NCBI RefSeq assembly: GCF_007860015.1
Contig: NZ_SJPS01000004.1
Location: forward strand, 379,567-443,566
From: Bythopirellula polymerisocia
GTDB taxonomy: Bacteria > Planctomycetota > Planctomycetia > Pirellulales > Lacipirellulaceae
DNA length: 64,000 bases
Reading direction: 5' to 3'
Part shown: one piece after another, positions 16,038 to 23,468 of the stretch
Position numbering within the stretch: position 1 is the first letter of the stretch
How the letters are laid out: every line of letters starts with the position of its first letter
Notes under the pieces: generated by a model
What the model was told of the DNA's origin: nothing
Database searches by the model: none
The model's input: the letters and a program-made list of their open reading frames with translations, nothing else
Translations under genes and position numbers: made by a program

Positions 16038-16243
16038 GAGGTTTGGTGAATCAAATCAGCCAGAAATCGCTTATCAAATCCTTCGGCGGCGACCCTGCGA
16101 CAGCTTACCTTCAGCCGCTTAGTATAACACAGGTCTCCGCGAATAGATGCTATAATGCATCAGAAAGAATTACGAACAATTTCGCGACTTAGATGGGGAA
16201 TTTTCATTGGAAAACCTTTGAGGCTCGGGAAGTCCTTAGAATT

Positions 16244-16345
16244 GTGCCACAGAGAACTCAGAGAACACCGGGGATTTCCTTGAGTTTATCCCCATCGCCC
16301 CAATTTCTCTGAGTCCTCGGTGCCCTCTGTGGCTAACTTTCAAAC
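16244..16345. repeat. Hairpin repeat of the CACAGAG family
   Basis: Begins GCCACAGAGAACTCAGAGAA and ends CTCGGTGCCCTCTGTGGC; the ends are inverted with GCCACAGAG perfectly paired. A related unit lies at 50830-50910, and one-armed versions at 20466-20545 and 20835-20905. Confidence 0.75.
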
Positions 16346-16540
16346 GTTATTTCAATGAACTTCTTGCAGTTTCAAATTGCAACTCTTCTGGTGATAAGGG
16401 TTTAAGGCTCATTCATGCCTTGCGGCCTGGCAAGCATTCATGATATTCCCGAAATTTTTGGAAAAAATGGTTGTGGTGCCTGCTGGCGATGGGTATGATG
16501 CACCAAGATCTCGGTCCCGGATGGACGCGAGGTTTCTAGC

Positions 16541-16568
16541 TTGAATTATCAACTTTGATAGATAACAT
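16541..16568 (+). promoter_or_regulatory. Promoter of PEP-CTERM gene 16596
   Basis: TTGAAT, 16-bp spacer, TAACAT. The 16-bp spacing recurs before four other PEP-CTERM genes in this window. Confidence 0.45.
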
Positions 16569-16595
16569 CGCACTTTTTTAGGGGAGACTCGTCTA

Positions 16596-17390
16596 ATGTT
16601 GAAGACATCCAGGGCACTACTTCTTACCACATTAGCCTGCACGGCAATTTTTGCCTTCGCGCTAATCCCGGCCATTTCTCAAGCTACTCCGATTAACTAC
16701 GGCGACTTCGACGGTACGACGGTCATGTATCTTGACGTCACCGAAGATTCCGTAACCGACAACACACCCTTGTTCGGAGCACCGACGATTAGCGGTGACG
16801 CACTCGACTTCAATCCCATCGGCTTCGGAGCGTTTGCTTCAGGTGCAGGTGGCAACGACATGACCGATGGTCAGTTGTTCTTTATGATCCAAGCGAAGCA
16901 AGGCCAGGGGATCAACACCGTCTTGCTTTCCGAAGCCGGTGACACGGGTCTTGCTGGATTTGGCACCGATGCGACCTACACCGAGGTGAAGGGTCTCGTC
17001 ACGGTCGATATTTTGGCAACGAATGTGGGACCTGTGAGTATCAATCATCAAGCGTCCATGTCCTTTTCGCCGTCGGGTGGAACTTACGGTTTGGGGACCG
17101 ACGGTGGCGGCGGACCTTCCTATAGCACGAACTGGACTGGCGGTGTCCTCTTGGACATCGGTGCGATTCTGGTTCAGAATGGCATCACCGGCCAAACAGC
17201 CACCAAGGTGAATATCAATCTCGACAACAAGCTGCTGGCCCTTTCCCAAGAGGGAACGTCAGCCACGATCGCCAAGAAGGACTTCGATAGTTCGGCTGTG
17301 ACGATCAAGGTGAACGACATCCCCGAGCCAACCACCGCCTTGCTGGCCATGATTGGCATGCTGGCTCTGACCTGCCGTCGGCAGGCTTAG
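16596..17390 (+). CDS. PEP-CTERM sorting domain protein, 264 aa
   Basis: The start is supported by a GGGGAGA ribosome binding site 9 nt upstream. Signal peptide MLKTSRALLLTTLACTAIFA, cleaved near SQA. A beta-rich glycine- and threonine-rich body follows. The tail is IPEPTTALLAMIGMLALTCR followed by RQA, the anchor recognised by exosortases. The passenger has no recognised domain. A strong terminator follows. Confidence 0.82.
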   Translation: MLKTSRALLLTTLACTAIFAFALIPAISQATPINYGDFDGTTVMYLDVTEDSVTDNTPLFGAPTISGDALDFNPIGFGAFASGAGGNDMTDGQLFFMIQAKQGQGINTVLLSEAGDTGLAGFGTDATYTEVKGLVTVDILATNVGPVSINHQASMSFSPSGGTYGLGTDGGGGPSYSTNWTGGVLLDIGAILVQNGITGQTATKVNINLDNKLLALSQEGTSATIAKKDFDSSAVTIKVNDIPEPTTALLAMIGMLALTCRRQA

Positions 17391-17422
17391 TCCTAGTAAA
17401 CGCAAATTGATGAACCTCCCCA

Positions 17423-17449
17423 CGGGGCGACTTTGGTCGCCCCGTTTTT
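17423..17449 (+). terminator. Rho-independent terminator after PEP-CTERM gene
   Basis: A perfect 9-bp stem CGGGGCGAC/GTCGCCCCG with loop TTTG and a T5 tail, 33 bp after the stop. Confidence 0.9.
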
Positions 17450-17767
17450 CGTGCGCGATTCATAATTGGATTGGTCCCAACGGGACGGTACTAATTCCAC
17501 ACACAACGCTCGTTAATTTCTATGCCGGAGCGCTGGCACAATGTGGTGAATTCCTCCTGAAACGACATGCGATGATGATTTTACTCTTGCTTCTCGATAC
17601 CGTCGCAGAAAATCACATTCTGAATTGTACAAGCGGCGCTGCTCGATGATGTGTGGCTCAGCACCTCCACCGTGCAGATTCGAGAACGCTGGAATCACTG
17701 GCATTACTTGAGAAAACTTGACGCGTGGTTTCCCCGTGTCGTATGATTTATCAGAGGAGCAACCGCT
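17450..17767. other. Non-coding spacer before the VapBC-like pair
   Basis: Apart from the promoter at 17718-17747 I see no gene, repeat word or structure. The short frames here lack coding character. Confidence 0.5.
17718..17747 (+). promoter_or_regulatory. Promoter of the VapBC-like pair
   Basis: TTGACG, 18-bp spacer, TATGAT, then an AGAGGAG ribosome binding site 8 nt before ATG 17768. Confidence 0.65.
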
Positions 17768-18037
17768 ATGAGCATTCACATTGAAATCCCCGAACCGCTG
17801 GCCGAGCAGGTGAACCAGGCGGCGAAGTCCCAAGCTAAGTCGCCAAACGACTTTGTCTTGGATGCCGTTCAAGCTACGCTAGCCAACGCGTCGCTTGCTG
17901 AGCCTCTGCCTAATGGCGACTGTAGCGATGACCCACTCTTAGGTCTCCTCGCCGACAACCCGGAACTGGCAGACTTCATCGAGAACTCCGCGATGCACGC
18001 TCGGGAAACTCGGCCGCTGAGAACTACCAGTGACTAA
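17768..18037 (+). CDS. Probable antitoxin of a VapBC-like pair, 89 aa
   Basis: The N-terminus MSIHIEIPEPLAEQVNQAAK resembles the ribbon-helix-helix start of many antitoxins, and a central FVLDAVQATLA helix follows. The C-terminal half is acidic and probably disordered (LADNPELADFIENSAMHARE), as expected for a toxin-wrapping tail. It overlaps the downstream PIN gene by 8 bp and has its own promoter and ribosome binding site. The family is not named with certainty; the role comes from context. Confidence 0.75.
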   Translation: MSIHIEIPEPLAEQVNQAAKSQAKSPNDFVLDAVQATLANASLAEPLPNGDCSDDPLLGLLADNPELADFIENSAMHARETRPLRTTSD

Positions 18038-18458
18038 GTCACTCTTGGATACGGACATCCTGTCGGAGATTCTAAGGAACAAGAATCCGGTTGTTGCAGC
18101 CCGGGCTGCTGCCTATCGATACGACTTTAGCCGCTACACAATCTCCAGCGTCACGGTGATGGAAGTGGTGTGCGGCTACAAGAAAGCTGGGAAGTATGAA
18201 CACCTGGAGGAGTTCCGTAGACGCCTCGCCCGCGTCGAGATACTCTCGTTTGACGCGATCACCGCAGATCTCGCCGGGTGCATTGACTCCGATTTGCAAA
18301 GTTCAGGACAAGTCATCGGTCGCGCAGACCCTATGATTGCCGCCATTGCCATCAACCACGACTTGGTGCTTGTGACTGGCAACACGAAACACTATCAACG
18401 CATCCAAGCCTTGAACTATCCCCTGCAGTTAGAGAACTGGCGAGTTGCCGCCCCTTAG
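18030..18458 (+). CDS. PIN-domain toxin ribonuclease (VapC family), 142 aa
   Basis: A PIN-domain endoribonuclease. LLDTDILSEILR near residue 5 carries the first acidic residues; MEVVCGYKK near 48 has the conserved glutamate; GRADPMIAAIAINHDLVLVT near 98 carries the third acidic residue and the family's A-A-H-like helix, followed by TGNTKHYQRI. Complete length for VapC. The start is GTG 18030, overlapping the antitoxin by 8 bp (translational coupling). Confidence 0.88.
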   Translation: MTKSLLDTDILSEILRNKNPVVAARAAAYRYDFSRYTISSVTVMEVVCGYKKAGKYEHLEEFRRRLARVEILSFDAITADLAGCIDSDLQSSGQVIGRADPMIAAIAINHDLVLVTGNTKHYQRIQALNYPLQLENWRVAAP

Positions 18459-18490
18459 TTTTCAGTCTGCTTGCTCATCGACTTCACTCC

Positions 18491-18616
18491 TTGCAGTTCC
18501 CGGATGATGAGATCAACGAGCCAGAATCGTACCTGGCCGATATTTGCCATCAGCTTGGAATATCTGACTCCGACAAGGAGGACTCCGAATGGCTATTCAC
18601 GACTCGCAACTCGTGA
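18491..18616 (+). pseudogene. Gene fragment whose stop comes from a dispersed repeat
   Basis: A frame beginning around TTG 18491 reads LQFPDDEINEPESYLADICH and then QLGISDSDKEDSEWLFTTRN before TGA. The acidic, protein-like first 35 codons run directly into the ACGACTCGCAACTCGTGACT repeat word, which supplies the last residues and the stop. There is no start signal. It looks like the truncated 3' part of a gene, though a chance frame cannot be excluded. Confidence 0.35.
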
Positions 18617-18639
18617 CTCGAAACTTTCACTCTCATCCG

Positions 18640-18762
18640 CCCAAATCCGCCCCATCAGCGTTCATCCGCGTTCTGTCTCTTTCTCCTCCTCCGTTGCCTC
18701 AGTTCCCTCCTGTCCAATACTCTTAGTCTGACTAGCGCCTAGCGCCTCGATCAAACGAGTTT
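18640..18762 (+). repeat. Composite repeat R2, copy a
   Basis: About 123 bp: AAATCCGCCCCATCAGCGTT, TTCATCCGCGTTCTG, TCCTCCGTTGCCTCAGTTCC, CTCCTGTCCAATACTCTTAG, then CTGACTAGCGCCTAGCGCCT. A second copy in the same orientation at 20559-20690 lies on the other side of the PEP-CTERM gene 18892-20133. Confidence 0.8.
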
Positions 18763-18835
18763 CTCTGCCAGAACTGTGAACGGCTTGTTGTCTCCTGCGG
18801 TGGCAGATGATCCATTCCCCCCCCCCAAGAAGAAC

Positions 18836-18861
18836 ACCGACCCGCCGCGGGGCGGGTCGGT
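18836..18861 (-). terminator. Stem-loop, probable terminator of PEP-CTERM gene (minus strand)
   Basis: A perfect 11-bp stem ACCGACCCGCC/GGCGGGTCGGT with a GCGG loop, 30 bp beyond the minus-strand stop. The minus-strand tail reads GTTCTTCTT, which is only weakly U-rich. Confidence 0.7.
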
Positions 18862-18891
18862 GGACTGCAGGGTCTTGGGGGAATTCCCCGC

Positions 18892-20133
18892 TCAAATCAA
18901 CAGCGTTGCCTGCCGTCGCCGGGCGAGTCCTACGATCCCCGCCAAACCCAGCAGGAGCGCTGAGCTGGGTTCGGGGACTTTCACCAATTCGCCGACCGCT
19001 TCGATGGCGTTGATGTCGATGATCCCCCCTTGTTGGGGTCCTCCTCCCACGATGCGGAGCGCACCCAGGGTATACAGGTGGTCCCAGGCGTGGGCACCGT
19101 GCTTGAGGAAGCTGGGGACTAACCCCGCGGCCGTCCCCTCCAGCACGAAGAGCTCGCTCCCGGTGGCATAATAGCCGTCGGGATCGGTCGGATCGACGAT
19201 CTGATTGATGCTGAAGATGATCGCGTCGCCCAGTCCGCCGAATTGGTTCTCTTCTCCGTCGTTATCATTGACCATCAAGGCATCGAGATTGATCGCATCG
19301 CGGCCGAACTTATCCAGCCGGTTGTAGCCGCTGGTCGGAGCCATCCCAAGGAGCGACTCTACGGCCGAGACAATAGTCGCATGCGAAATGTAGGGGAAGC
19401 TGGTAGTGGTGGGGATGTCATAGGTGAAGACCGACGTCCCCGCGCCCGCCATCACGTCGTCTTCGAGTGAGTACTTGTTCGCATCCGCCTTGAACGCCGG
19501 TTCGGGGCCCCAGACTTCGACACTGTCCAGGTCCTTGGGTCCGGCCATGGTCTGAATATCTCCGATCGCGGCCCAGCCGAGCTGAATCTCGGGAGGGGCT
19601 CCGGAAAAAATGCCGGAGACCTCGACCGACACTTCGGCAGCGCCGAAGATGCTGTTCAAATTGGAGAGGCCCACGGGACCGACCAGCGGCACGGCGGGGG
19701 CAAACACGAGAGGGGGCCCACCGGCAGCACCGGGAATCGCGACGACATCATCGTGCGAAAAGATGAGGTGTGCGCGATCCTCGCGGAGTTGGCTAAAGAG
19801 TAAGTCGTGGACGTTGGCGGTCGCGTCGACTTGTTGCTCGCGAGGGTAATCGACTCCCCGGCTGAGGCTGTAGTCCAAACCATCGCCCGTGCCACCGATG
19901 CCGTCCCAGGCGACGATCTGCTCGGGGTCGAGGACCCCCATAGAGTCTTCATCCATGTCGCGGGAATACTCTTTGCCGAAGACAAGCTTGGGGACGATGA
20001 CCCCCGGTCCGATGGCCGGGAAAGCACCCGGAGGAATCACGACCGGCGTGTAAGGAGCCGCCGAAGTGGTTTCGAGCGAGCTCAGCGCGACGAGCGCGGC
20101 ACCCACGCAGGATGCCAGAGAGATACGAATCAT
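18892..20133 (-). CDS. PEP-CTERM sorting domain protein, 413 aa
   Basis: Start ATG 20133 is chosen because an AAGGAGA site lies 7 nt upstream and a signal peptide follows at once (MIRISLASCVGAALVALSSL, cleaved near SAA); a longer frame to 20253 has neither. The tail is VPEPSSALLLGLAGIVGLAR followed by RRQA. The body contains several aspartate-rich stretches (VNDNDGEENQFGGLGDAI, VDPTDPDGYY) suggestive of calcium binding; no family recognised. It is bracketed by R2 direct repeats and followed by a perfect stem-loop. Confidence 0.82.
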   Translation of the reverse strand: MIRISLASCVGAALVALSSLETTSAAPYTPVVIPPGAFPAIGPGVIVPKLVFGKEYSRDMDEDSMGVLDPEQIVAWDGIGGTGDGLDYSLSRGVDYPREQQVDATANVHDLLFSQLREDRAHLIFSHDDVVAIPGAAGGPPLVFAPAVPLVGPVGLSNLNSIFGAAEVSVEVSGIFSGAPPEIQLGWAAIGDIQTMAGPKDLDSVEVWGPEPAFKADANKYSLEDDVMAGAGTSVFTYDIPTTTSFPYISHATIVSAVESLLGMAPTSGYNRLDKFGRDAINLDALMVNDNDGEENQFGGLGDAIIFSINQIVDPTDPDGYYATGSELFVLEGTAAGLVPSFLKHGAHAWDHLYTLGALRIVGGGPQQGGIIDINAIEAVGELVKVPEPSSALLLGLAGIVGLARRRQATLLI

Positions 20134-20449
20134 GAGTCTATCTCCTTGAGTAGGGTCAAGCCCTGAGAGCCAGAAAGCGGCGTGACCCCCCATCACCGCA
20201 AACTGGAAACGGATGAGAAGCGAAACGAACAAGGCGAGATAAGTGAAAAACACCCAGCGGCGTGAGTTCGCTCGGTCTCGCCGGCAAGATACTCCTCCGC
20301 TGTCCTGAACGTATTCGCTTTCGAATGGGGAGTCAAGAAAAATAGCAAAAAATTAATAGAGATAGGTAGGAGCGGCACCCACGTGGGGGGGGACGGGATC
20401 CCCGAGGAAGTAATCCCAGGGAGCGCATCCCCCTGGGTACGCAACCCCT

Positions 20450-20600
20450 AACCAAAGAGGATTTCTCGCAGAGGCACAGAGACGCACAGAGAGATTGGTT
20501 TTTTGAATGCTGCGCTGTCTCCGCGTCTCTGTGAGAGATAATCATCTTTAGGATCCGCGGAAATCCGCCCAATCAGTGTTCATCCGCGTTCTATTTCTTT
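20450..20600 (+). repeat. Composite repeat R3, copy a
   Basis: Reads AACCAAAGAGGATTTCTCGC, a CAGAGGCACAGAGACGCACA block, TGTCTCCGCGTCTCTGTGAG, ATAATCATCTTTAGGATCCG, then AATCCGCCCAATCAGTGTTC. It is nearly identical to 20820-20967. Confidence 0.85.
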
Positions 20601-20690
20601 CTCTTCCTCCGTTGCCTCAGTTCCCTCCTGTCCAATACTCTTAATCTGACTAGCGCCTAATAGCTAGCGCCCAGCGCCTAGATCAAAGAG
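20559..20690 (+). repeat. Composite repeat R2, copy b
   Basis: Overlaps the end of R3 copy a (they share the AATCCGCCCAATCAG word) and continues through TCCGTTGCCTCAGTTCCCTC to AGCGCCCAGCGCCTAG; direct copy of 18640-18762 with a short insertion in the CTAGCGCC part. Confidence 0.8.
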
Positions 20691-20819
20691 GGGAAATTAG
20701 ACGCGGAGAAACGCGGATTTAGCGGATGACCGCGGATTATTGAAATTCAAATCCTTCTTCCAAAATCTGCGCAAATCCGCCCAATCAGCGTGCCTCCGCG
20801 TTCTATCTCTTACTGCTGG

Positions 20820-20967
20820 AACCAAATAGGATTTCTCGCAGAGGCACAGAGGCACAGAGCGATTGTTTTTCGAATGCTCTGCTGTCTCCGCGTCTCTGCG
20901 AGTGATAATCATCTTTAGGATCCGCGGAAATCCGCCCAATCAGCGTGCCTCCGCGTTCTATTTCTTC
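20820..20967 (+). repeat. Composite repeat R3, copy b
   Basis: Direct copy of 20450-20600 some 370 bp downstream, with small indels in the CACAGAG part. Confidence 0.85.
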
Positions 20968-21199
20968 CTGACAGAATCTGCGTATTTCTCGCGTTCTAGG
21001 TGCTTCTTGCGTGATTTCCGGCGGAGTCATGGCGACTACCCAGCCGTCCTGGGATGTGAAGATTTGCGGAATTTGGGGATTTTGGCGGAAAAAGTGTTTT
21101 ATTGCGGTGCCGGGTCGGTTAGACTGGTCCTGGCGGCAAGTTATGTTATCCAGCTTTGACTTCCGACTAACTATAATTCGCTGAAATGAAGGTCTAGAA

Positions 21200-21949
21200 A
21201 TGAATCGATTTCTCGCACTGTCTATCATTTTGACATCATTGCTTTTTCCTGGTGTTGCCAATGCTGATCTTGTTATCAGTGCATTAGGTCAAACTTACAC
21301 AGAGAACTTTAATAGTTTTGCCGGAACTGCTGCCACCATACCTGCCAATTTTACGTGGTCAGATAGCGACTTTAGTCCTGGTGGGATTTACGATGCGTCA
21401 GGTGCCTATATTAACTCGAATAGTACCTATGCCCTCGTTTTTGGAGATACCAGCGAGCGTGCTTTTGGATCAAAATCGCCAACATCAGGTACTGATTTTC
21501 TCAACTGGTCGTTCATAAATTCCACTGGTGTAGACATATCGACTTTTGCAGTTACGTGGGATGTCGAGCAGTATTCCCAAAACACTAGATCGACTACAGT
21601 CGACTTTAATTACAATTCCAATGGCGGAGGCTTTACTCAAAGCGGAGTTGTTGGGACGACATTGACTTCAGCCATTACGGGTACTGAGTCCAATCTCTCT
21701 TCAGTCTCGACTACGTCTAGAAGCGTAATCGTAAACCTTTCAACTCCTCTAGCTTCTGGCCAAAGCATTTTATTCGGCTGGGGGATTGCAAACGGTGCTG
21801 GTTCTGGAAGCAATGCACATATTGGCGTCGACAATTTGACTGTTACTGCCGTTCCCGAACCCTCGGCCTTCCTCTTCGGAGGTTTGATCTGCGGTGTGTT
21901 GGGTGCGAATCAGCTCCGCAAGCGGATGGCGAATAAAGTTAAGAGCTGA
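21200..21949 (+). CDS. PEP-CTERM sorting domain protein, 249 aa
   Basis: Signal peptide MNRFLALSIILTSLLFPGVA; the mature protein is serine/threonine/asparagine-rich and beta-like, and includes the IGVDNLTVTAVPEPS run typical of PEP-CTERM proteins. The tail is VPEPSAFLFGGLICGVLGAN, then LRKRMANKVKS. The base composition is more AT-rich than in the EPS cluster. From the anchor through the terminator and about 60 bp beyond, the DNA matches the gene at 25139-25876, while the passengers differ. Confidence 0.82.
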   Translation: MNRFLALSIILTSLLFPGVANADLVISALGQTYTENFNSFAGTAATIPANFTWSDSDFSPGGIYDASGAYINSNSTYALVFGDTSERAFGSKSPTSGTDFLNWSFINSTGVDISTFAVTWDVEQYSQNTRSTTVDFNYNSNGGGFTQSGVVGTTLTSAITGTESNLSSVSTTSRSVIVNLSTPLASGQSILFGWGIANGAGSGSNAHIGVDNLTVTAVPEPSAFLFGGLICGVLGANQLRKRMANKVKS

Positions 21950-21986
21950 GAGTCGAGAGACCAGAGCCAATCTAATAACACCCAAG

Positions 21987-22010
21987 CCCGCGCCTCGCCG
22001 CGGGTTTTTT
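21987..22010 (+). terminator. Terminator of PEP-CTERM gene 21200
   Basis: CCCGCG/CGCGGG stem with a 6-nt loop and a T6 run at 22005-22010, followed by the CTTGCGCC tag shared by sibling loci. Confidence 0.85.
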
Positions 22011-22108
22011 CTTGCGCCGCATCTGGATCATCAGGCCCGCGTCTCCAGGTCACGCCAAGCAATGCAAAGGAGAGGGGCTGGGATCTGGGGGTTAGGGACT
22101 GGGGATTA

Positions 22109-22243
22109 GGGAAGAAGGCGTGAGTTACGAGATTCGAGCTGCAAGTTAATCACGACTCGCAACTCGTGACTCGAAACTTTCACTCTTATCCGTGAAAATC
22201 CGCCCCATCCGCGTTCCTCCGCGTTCTATTTCTTTCTGCCCTT
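22109..22243 (+). repeat. Composite repeat R1, copy c
   Basis: GGGAAGAAGGCGTGAGTTAC through CGACTCGCAACTCGTGACTC to TCTTTCTGCCC; same orientation as 12679-12812 and 27699-27833. Confidence 0.85.
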
Positions 22244-22319
22244 TACAGTCCAAGGCCAAGCTGGATTGGTTACACGAAAATCGGTGACTAGAATCCTCCC
22301 TTTTTGCCCGAGATAAAGT

Positions 22320-22347
22320 TTGCCCGGTCAGCGTAATCGGTTACACT
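22320..22347 (+). promoter_or_regulatory. Promoter of PEP-CTERM gene 22416
   Basis: TTGCCC, 16-bp spacer, TACACT. A GGTTACAC word overlaps the -10 and recurs at about 22267, a possible operator pair. Confidence 0.4.
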
Positions 22348-22415
22348 GGGGCGTACTAGAAAAAGTTCTCAGGCTATCCATTTCGGACCTGCACCGCTCG
22401 CTCGAGGAACTCAAG

Positions 22416-23180
22416 ATGAACCGTTGGCTGCTGTTTTCGTTGTTGATTCTCACAGTGTTTACCTCCCAAGCCGCGCTGGGGGACCTGGTCGCCTCGGACG
22501 ATTTTCAAAGTGGCACCACCAGCGGCGGAACGGGGTGGATCACCGGGTGGACCTCCGGCAGCAATTACAACAACGGCCAAAGCAAGATTGACGGCACGCG
22601 TTCCCTAGGCCTGTTTGGAAATACCAGCACTTCGCGGTTTGTCACTCCCTCAATAGTCACCACGGGCACCACAGTAGACATTTCGTTCAGCTTCCGTGCG
22701 GACTGGAACGTGTTTAGCTCAGGACAGATCGGAGTCAACGTTTTAAACGCCGCTCAGGCGCCGCTGCTGACCTACAAGTTCGCGAGTGGATCCTCCGATT
22801 TGAAACTGAACGACGGCGGCAGCGACTTTAGCGTGAGTGGAATTACGTTTGCTCAGAGCGCGATTTACGACTTTACCTTCACGTCTGATATCAGCTCGAA
22901 TCTCTACTCTTTCACCGTGGATCGCAGAGACAGCTCTGAGTCCGCCTCGGGGAATAATTATGCGTACACGGGGCGAACCACCGGTTCTTTCGGCGGACTG
23001 GTTTTGTTTGCCAATACTCCCAACACTTCGGGTACCGATGCCTTCTTCGACAGCATTAGTATCACCGCCGTGCCCGAGCCCTCGGCATTGCTCCTGGGCG
23101 GGATGGTGTGCAGCGTGCTGGGCGTGAGATACGCCCGCAGGCGGCTGGCCGGTGCCAAACCGCATGCCGACATCGGCTAA
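22416..23180 (+). CDS. PEP-CTERM sorting domain protein, 254 aa
   Basis: Start ATG 22416 is chosen over an upstream in-frame GTG-type start because a GAGGAA site precedes it and a signal peptide follows (MNRWLLFSLLILTVFTSQAA). The body starts DLVASDDFQSGTTSGGTGW and ends DAFFDSISITAVPEPS, the jelly-roll-like pattern of many PEP-CTERM proteins that may bind carbohydrate (inferred). The anchor is VPEPSALLLGGMVCSVLGVR, then YARRRLAG. The U-tract region at about 23234 carries the ATGCGCTGGG tag of sibling loci but its stem has decayed. Confidence 0.82.
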   Translation: MNRWLLFSLLILTVFTSQAALGDLVASDDFQSGTTSGGTGWITGWTSGSNYNNGQSKIDGTRSLGLFGNTSTSRFVTPSIVTTGTTVDISFSFRADWNVFSSGQIGVNVLNAAQAPLLTYKFASGSSDLKLNDGGSDFSVSGITFAQSAIYDFTFTSDISSNLYSFTVDRRDSSESASGNNYAYTGRTTGSFGGLVLFANTPNTSGTDAFFDSISITAVPEPSALLLGGMVCSVLGVRYARRRLAGAKPHADIG

Positions 23181-23394
23181 CGCCTTTAGGGGAAACCACT
23201 TACAGCTGGCGCAAGTTTGCGATAGCCGCGGACTTTTTTATGCGCTGGGATAAAGGCTCTCTGCCTTTGAAAACTCTCCAGTAATGTCCCTAAAGCATTG
23301 GCTGCATTGAAGTTGCACCATCTGAGTACCTCAGCGTAGGAATCCGGATGCCAATCCCAGAATCCCCAATAATGCTCAAGAAAACCCTAAAACT

Positions 23395-23411
23395 ATTGAC
23401 CTGGGGTCAAT
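23395..23411 (+). promoter_or_regulatory. Palindrome ATTGACC-N3-GGTCAAT over the -35
   Basis: A perfect 7-bp inverted repeat with a 3-nt spacer that covers the -35 hexamer of gene 23469; a plausible repressor or activator operator. Only the outer half is kept at 25062-25078. Confidence 0.5.
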
Positions 23412-23423
23412 ACCTGATACTCT
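23396..23423 (+). promoter_or_regulatory. Promoter of PEP-CTERM gene 23469
   Basis: TTGACC, 16-bp spacer, TACTCT. The 38-bp region aligns with that at 25059-25096 with about 28 matches. Confidence 0.55.
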
Positions 23424-23468
23424 GAGTGGAGTTTGAGGAAGGTACCATTTCTTATCGAGGGACAATCT

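Larger units (their letters stand above)
16038..16595. other. Spacer with CACAGAG hairpin repeat and promoter
   Basis: Holds a GATGC-TATAAT-GCATC palindrome near 16147-16162, a hairpin-forming repeat at 16244-16345, and the promoter at 16541-16568. No gene seen. Confidence 0.6.
20134..21199. other. 1.07-kb repeat-dense spacer
   Basis: Contains two direct copies of repeat R3, one R2 copy and an AGACGCGGAGAAACGCGGAT block at 20699. Short minus-strand frames inside both R3 copies start with the same MGGFPRILKMII because they are the same repeat; they are not genes. The last 200 bp before 21200 are unique, with a TATAAT at 21172 lacking a -35 at normal spacing. Confidence 0.7.
21950..22415. other. 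Spacer: PEP-CTERM 3' module tail, repeat R1 and promoter
   Basis: 22014-22065 matches 25940-25995 (GTCTCCAGGTCACGCC versus GTCTCCAGGCCACTCC). R1 copy c occupies 22109-22243. Unique sequence with a promoter follows. Confidence 0.7.

Noticed and set aside
15538..16122. A 194-codon plus-strand frame
   Set aside because: Antisense to the PEP-CTERM gene at 15234-16037, which has a signal peptide and sorting tail; the plus frame has neither.
16147..16162. GATGC-TATAAT-GCATC palindrome as a strong promoter
   Set aside because: The -10 is perfect but no acceptable -35 lies at 16-18 bp on either strand; kept only as part of the spacer note.
17407..17649. An 80-codon frame after the terminator at 17423
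   Set aside because: It runs through the terminator hairpin and lacks coding character.
20697..20939. Two similar minus-strand frames (also 20333-20572) with the same MGGFPRILKMII start, looking like a small gene family
   Set aside because: Both are translations of the duplicated R3 repeat; there is no ribosome binding site and the sequence is spacer repeat.
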